From an uncultured Eubacteriales bacterium (GTDB lineage Bacteria > Bacillota > Clostridia > Christensenellales > CAG-138), in NCBI GenBank assembly GCA_900543475.1, contig UQRU01000055.1, positions 1 to 12,613 of the forward strand: a stretch of DNA of 12,613 bases. Direction: 5' to 3'. The notes under the pieces are model-generated. The model saw only the letters and a list, made by a program, of their open reading frames with translations, did no database searches and was not told the origin of the DNA. The position numbers and the translations under genes are program-made. This document shows positions 1-10,588 of the stretch, one piece after another. The number at the start of each line of letters is the position of its first letter. Position 1 is the stretch's first letter.

Positions 1-478
1 AAGATGGGGGCATAAATGTAGCTGGATCACCCCCGCGTGTGCGGGGAACAGGACTTCGACCTTGCTTTGGAGGGTAACCGTAGAGGATCACCCCCGCGTG
101 TGCGGGGAACAGTCCACCAAGGACGACATCCACTTGGTATTTGAGGGATCACCCCCGCGTGTGCGGGGAACAGTTTTGCCCGGGCGTTGTCCGCTGCGGC
201 GGCATAGGATCACCCCCGCGTGTGCGGGGAACAGCATCCAGATCACCATCACCGAGAAAAGGGAGAAGGATCACCCCCGCGTGTGCGGGGAACAGCATCA
301 TCTGGACGGACTGCTCGTGGGAATATACGGATCACCCCCGCGTGTGCGGGGAACAGGAGGAGACCACCCTGGCCTATGGCCGTCGGGAGGGATCACCCCC
401 GCGTGTGCGGGGAACAGTTGGCAATGCCCACCACCTGCTCCCATGTGGCGGGATCACCCCCGCGTGTGCGGGGAACAG
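1..478 (-). CRISPR. Type I-E CRISPR array, leader-proximal part, truncated at left edge
   Basis: Eight identical 28-base repeats start at 24, 85, 146, 207, 268, 329, 390 and 451, a strict 61-base period. The seven complete spacers are each 33 bases; bases 1-23 are part of an eighth spacer cut by the window edge. On the plus strand a repeat begins GGATCACCCCCGCG and ends TGCGGGGAACAG. Its reverse complement (CTGTT, then CCCCGC-ACAC-GCGGGG, then GTGATCC) aligns with the E. coli I-E repeat, so crRNA is read from the minus strand, same direction as the cas genes. The 6-bp stem is the expected Cas6e substrate and GTGATCC is the 5' handle. The base after the handle varies (A, T, C, T, T, G, C, C over the eight spacers). 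Identical repeats and the adjacent cas2 mark this as the young, leader end. Confidence 0.98.
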
Positions 479-560
479 ACTAAAAAAAGCCCGTCATTTC
501 TACATTCTTTTTTGTCAGATCAAGAGAATTCATTTAGTTTGAAATACAATTGCAGCATTA
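479..560 (-). promoter_or_regulatory. Probable CRISPR leader, overlapping the 3' end of cas2
   Basis: The array is read on the minus strand, so the leader must lie to the right of the repeat at 451-478. Only 479-519 is non-coding; the rest of any leader lies inside the last codons of cas2. The stretch is A/T-rich with A- and T-runs, as leaders usually are. A weak promoter-like pair on the minus strand is TTGATC (518-523) and TAGAAA (497-502), 15 bp apart. The array could equally be transcribed by read-through from the cas operon. The right boundary given here is arbitrary. Confidence 0.5.
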
Positions 561-1395
561 GTTCGCAGTCCTTTTGCGCTCGATGGACCTCTTTACAGGG
601 CAGCTCCAAATGTTTTGCCAAAGTGGACAGCTGATAGTTCGGCACACCATATATTCTTCGTCGTGCAAGGCTTAACAAATCAGTACAGCGGTTAGTAAGC
701 ACTGGTTTTCCTAATCCAGTGCAAGCTGATCTGAGGAACCCCATATCAAAGGCAATATTGTATCCTACCAATCTATCTTTCCCAACAAAAGACAAAAATC
801 CCTGTAGTGCTTGCTCCAATGGCGCTCCTTGCTCCTTTAACAGTTGGTCTGTAATACCGGTCAGTTCTGCTACTGTTTTTGGCAACTTTCGATTGCACTG
901 AACCAAGGCAGCAAACCGCTGTGTTTCCTTTCCTGCTTCTATCCGTATTGCTGCAAGCTCAATAATGCCGTCCTTAGCCGGATCCAGTCCCGTGGTTTCT
1001 AGATCAACAACCACGAAAGAATCTGGGACTGTCCCCGCTTTAGCATGGGCCCTCTGGGCCATTTGACGTTTGGCAGCGTGGCTAAACCCAGGCTTTATCA
1101 TCTCCGAAGGCTGAACGGCCTGCGGTAGCGGTCGACGCATCAGTTTGAGTCCATCAAAATCCACCGGTTCCCATGCGGTGTTATGCACCCGAAAGTCCAT
1201 CTTTTGCTCGCCGTTAGTGGAATAGACCATGGTTGCACGGCCATTCTTTAAATTTTCACAGACCCGTATCCAGAGCGCTTCCCTCACCCGCTGGCTTACT
1301 TGTCCCACATAGACGCCAGTATTGATCTCACATAGCCATTTGGAGAGATCGCCTCTCAGCTGGGGCGGACAGTCGGTCATGGTGATGACGATAAT
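520..1395 (-). CDS. cas2: Cas2e fused to a DnaQ-like (DEDDh) 3'-5' exonuclease
   Basis: Cas2 bridges two Cas1 dimers in the spacer-integration complex; the fused exonuclease is expected to trim prespacer 3' overhangs, as shown for the S. thermophilus I-E Cas2-DnaQ. With the start used here the protein has 291 residues: Cas2e at about 1-92 (CPPQLRGDLSKW, INTGVYVG, FDGLKLMRRP), a basic/alanine-rich linker to about 125, then the exonuclease. All DEDDh residues are present: D131 and E133 (VDLETTG), D217 (GYNIAFD), H271 and D276 (HRAQKD), plus the conserved AELTGIT. The first ordinary in-frame start is ATG at 1380, overlapping the cas1 stop as ATGA, but it has no Shine-Dalgarno and would delete beta-strand 1. 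The ATT at 1395 lies 9 nt after AGGAGG and yields (M)IVITMTDCPP, the usual Cas2e N-terminus. GC content falls to the mid-40s percent along the exonuclease half, below the other cas genes. Confidence 0.95.
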   Translation of the reverse strand: MIVITMTDCPPQLRGDLSKWLCEINTGVYVGQVSQRVREALWIRVCENLKNGRATMVYSTNGEQKMDFRVHNTAWEPVDFDGLKLMRRPLPQAVQPSEMIKPGFSHAAKRQMAQRAHAKAGTVPDSFVVVDLETTGLDPAKDGIIELAAIRIEAGKETQRFAALVQCNRKLPKTVAELTGITDQLLKEQGAPLEQALQGFLSFVGKDRLVGYNIAFDMGFLRSACTGLGKPVLTNRCTDLLSLARRRIYGVPNYQLSTLAKHLELPCKEVHRAQKDCELMLQLYFKLNEFS

Positions 1396-2342
1396 GGCCC
1401 ATCCCCCTCCTCTTCACGAAAATAATTGATCCCATTTGATACCACTCCCCTTTGGTTATCCCAAAGGTAAATTGCTTCCTCCAGTTCCATGCTTTCCTCT
1501 GCTGGCGAAAGCAGCCAGCGGATATCGTGGACCATTCGCTCTAAAATTCTGGCGCTTACCATGGCGTCCCGCACGCGGCGTCGTACAACAGCCGGCAGAT
1601 CCTCCGGCTCCTCTGCGGCGGTTTGGAAGGCGATCGGAATCGTGATTTCTGACTTGTACAGATCGGCAATATCGTATACAAAGGATCGCTCATGCCCCAC
1701 ATGAATGAACCCCAACCCCGGTGCACAGCCTAAAGCGACGATGACAGCATGGGCCAGACCATACAGGCAAGCATGACCGGCTGACAGCGCTTGATTGACC
1801 GCATCTCCTGAAGAAAAGTCGTCTGGATTGTAAACACGTCCGTTCCAGGCGACCCCGGTTTCCTTAGCGTATGCACGGTAAACATTCCGCACTCTGCTCC
1901 CCTCTCGTCCGCGTAGTTGCTGCATGGTCAGATGGGCCACATTCTCATCTGGAAAGCGCAGCTGATACATTTTCCTGACCACATCCAAATGCTTGCGGGT
2001 ATTGCTCACCAGCTCCGCCTGTCGGATCAAAAGGTTCGCCCGTGTCGTCAACGGACGGCCGTGGGCATAATAGCGCACGCCATGTTCGCCGACCCAGACA
2101 GTCCCCACGCCGGTATCCCCCATTAGTTCCATGGCCCGATGTGTAACACGGGTCCCAGGTCCCAGCAACAGCACAGAAATGGCCGCTGCCGGGATATGGA
2201 CCACACCGTTTTCATCCGTCACCGTAATGGCCCCATCCTGTCTCTCCAGAGTGCAGTGTTCCAAGTACAGGAAGGTCATGCGATCCTTGACTTGCGGCAG
2301 GGCCTGCAGATCCGGTCGGATCATACCAGAATGTTTTGTCAC
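1377..2342 (-). CDS. cas1: Cas1e, CRISPR spacer integrase
   Basis: Cas1 is the metal-dependent integrase that, with Cas2, inserts prespacers at the leader end of the array. The 321-residue protein is close to E. coli Cas1 (305). The catalytic set keeps E. coli spacing: E147 in LRGREGSRVR, H214 in GFIHVGH, D224 and D227 in SFVYDIADLYK. The early GPGTRVTHRA segment is also typical of I-E Cas1. The start is GTG at 2342, six nucleotides after AGGTAG; an internal ATG six codons later lacks a ribosome-binding site. The gene lies 6 bp after the cas6e stop, and its stop overlaps the first ATG of cas2 (ATGA). If cas2 starts at ATT, the overlap is 19 bp and the cas2 ribosome-binding site sits inside cas1. 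Confidence 0.97.
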   Translation of the reverse strand: MTKHSGMIRPDLQALPQVKDRMTFLYLEHCTLERQDGAITVTDENGVVHIPAAAISVLLLGPGTRVTHRAMELMGDTGVGTVWVGEHGVRYYAHGRPLTTRANLLIRQAELVSNTRKHLDVVRKMYQLRFPDENVAHLTMQQLRGREGSRVRNVYRAYAKETGVAWNGRVYNPDDFSSGDAVNQALSAGHACLYGLAHAVIVALGCAPGLGFIHVGHERSFVYDIADLYKSEITIPIAFQTAAEEPEDLPAVVRRRVRDAMVSARILERMVHDIRWLLSPAEESMELEEAIYLWDNQRGVVSNGINYFREEEGDGPLSSSP

Positions 2343-2348
2343 AGTCCG

Positions 2349-2990
2349 CTACCTCCGGCTGATAACGGTCATAAGCCCAAAGCCATAGGCCTTGCCACGA
2401 CCAATGCCGTTGGTGAGCAGGGCACAGAACCGACCGGGATCCGTCACCTGTAAAACGCCCTCATAGGTCACCGACAGCAGCGAGACCGGGCGTCCGGACT
2501 CCGTTCCTTTATTAAAATGCAGCCAGCGGCTTTCTGTTACGGTAAACGCCTCCGGGTTGAGGGAAAAACCATGTTTTTCCGCGCGATCCAGCAGCCACTG
2601 TTGTTGATATGCCACGGTACAGTGTGCATACACTTTGCCCCGGCCGCCGGAACCGTCCTTTGTGGGGCAGCTCCTTGTAGGATTGGCTGTCAGCCGAAAC
2701 TGCCAGGCGCTGCCTGGGGTGATCCGGCGCAGCAACTGGTCATAATCCTTGGTTGCTGCATCCGCCATACCCGGCGGGCCGAACTGGTCTTCTATAACCG
2801 ATAGGTCGGGCCGATCCTCGCTGAGCATCAACAGATATAGTTTGTCCCCCAGCCGGTCTAGCCTCCAGAGCCGTCGGCGGCGCGGGCCAGGGAAGGAACG
2901 TTCCACGGCGCCGTGTAACATCTGTGGCGAGGCCATCGCCCGCATTGTGGCGCGGCGGGTCACATCCAGTTCCACGCGGGATAAATACAT
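2349..2990 (-). CDS. cas6e: Cas6e (CasE), pre-crRNA endoribonuclease and Cascade subunit
   Basis: Cas6e cleaves the repeat transcript at the base of its hairpin and stays bound to the crRNA 3' hairpin within Cascade. The 213-residue protein begins MYLSRVEL like family members (E. coli 199). It has H26 in MLHGAV at the position of the E. coli catalytic histidine; position 23 is Q where E. coli has Tyr23. The carboxy-terminal glycine-rich RNA-binding loop is GIGRGKAYGFGLMTV. The ATG at 2990 follows GAGGTGA in the end of cas5, with 4 bp between the genes, so translation is probably coupled. Confidence 0.96.
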   Translation of the reverse strand: MYLSRVELDVTRRATMRAMASPQMLHGAVERSFPGPRRRRLWRLDRLGDKLYLLMLSEDRPDLSVIEDQFGPPGMADAATKDYDQLLRRITPGSAWQFRLTANPTRSCPTKDGSGGRGKVYAHCTVAYQQQWLLDRAEKHGFSLNPEAFTVTESRWLHFNKGTESGRPVSLLSVTYEGVLQVTDPGRFCALLTNGIGRGKAYGFGLMTVISRR

Positions 2991-2994
2991 GCTG

Positions 2995-3726
2995 TCACCT
3001 CAATTCTGCAAAGGGGTCGTGGGTAGTCTCGCTCTGGGGGGCCGTCTCCTCCGCCAATGAGACCGGGAATTCCCGCACCGGGCGATAGCCAAACTGCCGG
3101 TGGATCGGGCTGAAGGAGATGGGCAAATCCTGCCGGGGGACCGCCCCGGGCTGGAAGGGCGTTGCATCGGCCAGAATCCTCGTCTCGGCTAGCGGGTGAC
3201 GACGCCAGGCGGGCGCCTGACTGGGTTCAGTCTCCAGCGCATCCAGCAATCCAGTAGTCCGAATCCCCAGACAAAGGGGCAGGGTGGGCGGACAGGAACG
3301 GCGCCCCAAGAACAGCGGATAGACGGGATGGGCGAGCGCCTGCTGCAGCTGCTGCAACAAGGCTTCATCTTCACTCTCCAGCCCCACCAGGAAGATGGCG
3401 TCCGACAGATAATACCGTTTGGTGACATAGGGCGCGCGTGGGGCTTTCCCCCGGCTCCGTGCCTCCCAAACCTGGTCCGGCGTGGGATTGTTGGCCGTGT
3501 GGTAATCCCGAAGCAGTTGGCCCTCCTGGTCCACCCGCACGGCAAAGCGTAACCCGTTAAGGCGCTGCAGGGCCTGGTCGTCATCCCGGGCAAGGCCCAA
3601 TGCTGCCGCCAACAGGCCGATTACACCGCTTTTGGTAGGTTCCCGGTTCGTCTTCCGGATTTCAAATTTGGAGTCTGCCCCCCAGGATTGTAACGGGGCT
3701 GCCAGGCGCAGCAACAAGGTTGCCAT
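2995..3726 (-). CDS. cas5e: Cas5e (CasD), Cascade subunit
   Basis: Cas5e caps the 5' handle of the crRNA at the foot of Cascade and contacts Cse1. From the ATG the protein has 243 residues (E. coli 224). Recognisable segments are the N-terminal strand ATLLLRLAAPLQSWG, the loop EPTKSGVIGLLAAALG, DYHT near residue 75 and YYLSDAIFLVGL. ATG at 3726 shares one base with the cas7 stop (TGATG); a GTG one codon upstream at 3729 is an equally coupled alternative. The tail after about residue 225 is acidic and polar and looks disordered. There is no sign of nuclease function. Confidence 0.95.
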   Translation of the reverse strand: MATLLLRLAAPLQSWGADSKFEIRKTNREPTKSGVIGLLAAALGLARDDDQALQRLNGLRFAVRVDQEGQLLRDYHTANNPTPDQVWEARSRGKAPRAPYVTKRYYLSDAIFLVGLESEDEALLQQLQQALAHPVYPLFLGRRSCPPTLPLCLGIRTTGLLDALETEPSQAPAWRRHPLAETRILADATPFQPGAVPRQDLPISFSPIHRQFGYRPVREFPVSLAEETAPQSETTHDPFAELR

Positions 3727-4799
3727 CACGCCACCCCGTTTCCACCCAAACGCTGCCGAACGGCATCCTCCAATGCGGACAGGGCTGCCTTCATCGGCAT
3801 GGACTGGGCCAATTGCTCCAGGCCAGCGCCAATCGTCAATGCTTCACTGGGTGCATCGGCATAGGTCTGATACATCTGTTGCGCATACTCCACCAACCGG
3901 CGCTTGGAAGGCTCCACATACCCTTCTAAAGAGGCGGGTACCGCCCGTTCAAAGGCGCCGCATAGATTAACGGGCTGATCCTCCCGGATGGTAAGGTACA
4001 CAGCGTCGGGCAGGGTGCGGTTGGCAAAGGTATTCTGTTTGCCGGTGGGCATGGAGCGGATAAAGGCTTCGGCAAAGGCACGAACTACGGCTGGGGTCAT
4101 CTCCTTGCCCAGGTGTTCCGACAGCTCCATGAGGTTCACGGTGGCATACCGGTAAAGCGTAGCGGAGTTATATTCCACTGTGCCCAGATGGCCGGCGCCG
4201 ACGTTGTCCTCGGGTGCGCGGTCATCCACCGCGGTAAAGTAGTCATACTCGTTCTGTACCGGATGGGTGGAGATGCTGTGGGCAACCTGCGCCGCTGCGT
4301 CATAATTGAGGGAGGGATCATTGGCCACCATACGGCCAAACAACACCATATCCACGGAAGGTTTTTCTTTCAGCGCTTCCTTATAGGCTTTTTTGTCGTC
4401 GCTGCCAGCCACAATCAACTTTGCCAGGGCGCCGGCCTGATCGTAGCTCATAAAGAAGAGTGCATCCGTTCCTTTATCCTCATTGACTTTGTCCAGTCCC
4501 GCATATTTCAAAGCATCCATGGCTAGCTTTACGGAATCCCGATCCGGCGCCAGTTTGCTGATCTCACCGGCCACCATTGCAACAATCTTCTTGGTGCGCT
4601 CGCCCAGCTGCTCTTTCGGGAGCAATTCCTGCCGGAACATCAGCCGCACCGCCCGTTTCCAGGATTGAGAGGACACTCTGGCCCGGGTAGTGCCACCATA
4701 AACAGCGGTTTTGGGGCTTCCGGTGTCATCCCGGTTCAGACAGCTAGGGGGAACGGTTTGCAGCACATGAAGGTCAATATAAAGGCGTTTTTGTTCCAT
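3726..4799 (-). CDS. cas7e: Cas7e (CasC/Cse4), Cascade backbone subunit
   Basis: Six copies of Cas7 polymerise along the crRNA spacer to form the Cascade backbone. The 357-residue product (E. coli 363) opens with LYIDLHVLQTVPPSCLNRDD and has RARVSSQSWKRA, both hallmark segments of Cas7e. The start chosen is the second ATG, at 4799, which is 7 nt after GGAG; the upstream ATG at 4805 would be only 1 nt from it. The 25-bp spacer from cse2 is the largest gap in the operon and carries the strong AAAGGAG site, fitting the high copy number this subunit needs. The stop overlaps the cas5 start. Confidence 0.96.
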   Translation of the reverse strand: MEQKRLYIDLHVLQTVPPSCLNRDDTGSPKTAVYGGTTRARVSSQSWKRAVRLMFRQELLPKEQLGERTKKIVAMVAGEISKLAPDRDSVKLAMDALKYAGLDKVNEDKGTDALFFMSYDQAGALAKLIVAGSDDKKAYKEALKEKPSVDMVLFGRMVANDPSLNYDAAAQVAHSISTHPVQNEYDYFTAVDDRAPEDNVGAGHLGTVEYNSATLYRYATVNLMELSEHLGKEMTPAVVRAFAEAFIRSMPTGKQNTFANRTLPDAVYLTIREDQPVNLCGAFERAVPASLEGYVEPSKRRLVEYAQQMYQTYADAPSEALTIGAGLEQLAQSMPMKAALSALEDAVRQRLGGNGVA

Positions 4800-4824
4800 A
4801 TCCATACTCCTTTTTTGTTTCTTG

Positions 4825-5418
4825 TTATTGGTTTGTCCCCTCTGTCTTAGGCGCGTAGTAATAGTCTTGGCCCCAGCGCAGCCTCACCCGTTGGGCGGTA
4901 ACGGGGTTCTGTAGCCAGTACAGATCCTCTGCCAACTGCACATAATCCAATGGGATCCCGCCAGCCCGCAACAGCTGAATGATGCCCCGCAGGTGATGGG
5001 CGCATTCCGGCATCGTGCTAGCGGTGGCCAAGGCGTTGAACCGGCGTAGCACGCTGGCGTCATCCGGCTGCTCTTTCGGTTTCACCAGCTTCCGGACCGC
5101 CTGCCCAAATCGGGCGTCTTTTTGGTGCATGTTATCCCTGGGCAACCCGTGCCCTTGCTGATGCAGGGCATAGCAGGTCAGTGCTAGATACGCGGCCCAC
5201 TCGGCGCGGGTAGGGATACCATCCTGGCTCTCCAATTCCAATGGAAAATCCTGCAATAACGCCCCCCACAACTCTGGTAGATCGCCTGGGGCATGTCCCA
5301 CCCCCCGCCGCAGGTTTGCCAGAATCGCCTTCTGCGGGTGCTCCGCCTGGGTCTGCAGCCAGCCTAAGCGGCGGGCTACATAACTTCTGATCAGCTGCGT
5401 CTTCTGTTCTGTCATCAT
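4825..5418 (-). CDS. cse2: Cse2 (CasB), Cascade small subunit
   Basis: Cse2 forms a dimer along the Cascade belly and stabilises the displaced strand of the R-loop. The protein has about 197 residues, longer than E. coli CasB (about 160), mostly helical and rich in basic residues, with RRFNALATAST and HHLRGIIQLLRAGGIPLDY in the family position. The start is one of two adjacent ATG codons at 5418 or 5415, 1 or 4 bp after the cse1 stop; GGGGTGA at the end of cse1 gives better spacing for 5415. The open frame continues upstream to 5484 only by overlapping cse1 and is not believed. Assignment rests on both the sequence and the fixed position between cse1 and cas7. Confidence 0.93.
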   Translation of the reverse strand: MMTEQKTQLIRSYVARRLGWLQTQAEHPQKAILANLRRGVGHAPGDLPELWGALLQDFPLELESQDGIPTRAEWAAYLALTCYALHQQGHGLPRDNMHQKDARFGQAVRKLVKPKEQPDDASVLRRFNALATASTMPECAHHLRGIIQLLRAGGIPLDYVQLAEDLYWLQNPVTAQRVRLRWGQDYYYAPKTEGTNQ

Positions 5419-5419
5419 G

Positions 5420-9856
<4,437 letters not shown>

Positions 9857-9865
<9 letters not shown>

Positions 9866-9890
9866 TTCCTCCTTTTTCTAGTTTAAATAA
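9857..9890 (-). promoter_or_regulatory. Candidate promoter region of the cas operon
   Basis: The most A/T-rich stretch upstream of cas3 lies here. On the minus strand a perfect TATAAT occupies 9857-9862 and the hexamer 17 bp upstream is TAAACT, a poor -35 (3 of 6). No better paired promoter was found between the terminator at 10011 and cas3. If this is the true -10 element, the cas3 leader is about 110 nt long and the small upstream ORF is not translated from its ATG. The two readings exclude each other. Confidence 0.3.
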
Positions 9891-9982
9891 CTTATTTTTC
9901 CTGCATCGCGGCTGCAAACACTTTGATCACTGAAAATACCTCAAGCTGCAAATATGTCTTTGGGATCGCGTAGCATACCATT

Positions 9983-10008
9983 TTGACAGCATGCGTTTTT
10001 GCTATAAT
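9983..10008 (+). promoter_or_regulatory. Near-consensus plus-strand promoter with extended -10
   Basis: TTGACA at 9983-9988 and TATAAT at 10003-10008 are both perfect, and TGC before the -10 makes it an extended -10. The 14-bp spacing is shorter than the usual 16-18, so the -35 may not contribute. Transcription would start near 10015, at the foot of the 10016-10059 hairpin, and run antisense to the minus-strand material up to azlD. No plus-strand gene follows. It may belong to a non-coding RNA or to the end of a former insertion sequence. Confidence 0.4.
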
Positions 10009-10010
10009 GG

Positions 10011-10059
10011 AAAAAAGCGAACAGACCTTTGTCCTTCTACGAGAAGGGATCTGTTCGCT
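10011..10059 (-). terminator. Intrinsic terminator between azlCD and the cas operon
   Basis: Arms at 10016-10025 (AGCGAACAGA) and 10050-10059 (TCTGTTCGCT) pair perfectly over 10 bp. Inside sits a second perfect 6-bp hairpin (CCTTCT at 10033-10038, AGAAGG at 10042-10047). Read on the minus strand, the stem is followed by six T residues from 10016 down to 10011. This would end azlCD or any other minus-strand transcript before the cas genes, giving cas3 its own promoter. No comparable T-run follows on the plus strand. Confidence 0.8.
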
Positions 10060-10063
10060 ATAC

Positions 10064-10261
10064 AAGTTCATGTATTAATTCGTCTGATAGGATAATCAGC
10101 AAGCCTGGCACCCCCGGAAATATTGGCAATCCTTTGGAAAAACGGAAGGGGGACGTAGTCTATGCTTTCTTTACAACCGTTTTTTACGTCCTGTAAATCC
10201 TGCCGTAGCATAGGAAGTGGATTTTTACCATGAATTGTGTCCACCTCGTTTCATGGTGCAT
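10064..10261. other. Gene-poor region rich in inverted repeats
   Basis: No convincing gene is seen here. Several inverted repeats overlap: ATACA/TGTAT (10060-10075), CTGAT/ATCAG (10084-10099), GGACGTA/TACGTCC around 10152-10193, CTATGC/GCATAG around 10160-10213, and ACCATGAA/TTCATGGT (about 10228-10257). The density suggests a structured RNA on either strand or a decayed mobile-element end, but no known RNA family or transposase remnant was recognised. It lies between the azlD stop and the terminator at 10011-10059. Confidence 0.4.
10068..10211 (-). CDS. Doubtful 47-residue ORF just before the terminator
   Basis: The frame starts at ATG 10211 (or GTG 10244 for 58 residues) and stops at 10068, nine bases before the terminator stem. 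The product begins MLRQDLQDVKNG and ends ARLADYPIRRINT. Neither start has a convincing ribosome-binding site. The region is full of inverted repeats, which could be the real content. No family was recognised; it may be a chance frame or a fragment of an older gene. Confidence 0.15.
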   Translation of the reverse strand: MLRQDLQDVKNGCKESIDYVPLPFFQRIANISGGARLADYPIRRINT

Positions 10262-10588
10262 TTATAGGACGCGGAGCAAAAGCATGTAGCAAACGGTTCC
10301 CAGGATAATGGAAACATACATGTTTTTTAGGAGTTTATGGGCCAGGAATACCCCGCCGCAGGCTGCCAGCTCCGCCAGGCCGTAAGGCGGGGTGGTAAAG
10401 GAAATGTTGCGAAGGCAATAGATCACCAGGATCACCATAATGGCCGGGGGAAGGACCTCTCCCAAATACACTACCATACCGGGCAGCTGCCGCTTGCCGA
10501 ACACCAGGAAGGGAATGGCCCTGGTAAGCCAGGTGACCAGGGCGGCCACAGCGATCATCAGGATCGGATAAAGGGCATCGTTATGCAT
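10262..10588 (-). CDS. azlD: AzlD, branched-chain amino acid transport small subunit
   Basis: AzlD is the small membrane partner of AzlC; in Bacillus subtilis the azlCD pair is linked to 4-azaleucine resistance and branched-chain amino acid export. The 108-residue protein is of normal family length and almost entirely hydrophobic, with about four membrane helices near 7-30, 39-59, 68-87 and 90-108. TRAIPFLVFG at about 22-31 is the usual AzlD signature. ATG at 10588 lies 5 nt after AAAGGAG, and the gene overlaps the azlC end by 8 bp, so the two are translated together. The stop is followed by the inverted-repeat region and the terminator at 10011-10059. Confidence 0.93.
   Translation of the reverse strand: MHNDALYPILMIAVAALVTWLTRAIPFLVFGKRQLPGMVVYLGEVLPPAIMVILVIYCLRNISFTTPPYGLAELAACGGVFLAHKLLKNMYVSIILGTVCYMLLLRVL

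Noticed and set aside
480..513. Terminator after cas2
   Set aside because: There is an A-run and a T-run that could pair weakly, but no GC-rich stem; it is more likely part of the leader.
479..519. tracrRNA or anti-repeat
   Set aside because: No second, diverged repeat copy was found, and a type I-E system with Cas6e does not need one.
62..634. Plus-strand open frames of 87-190 residues across the array
   Set aside because: Their translations are the repeat read in three frames (DHPRVCGEQ, ITPACAGN, SPPRVRGT), a known artefact of I-E arrays.
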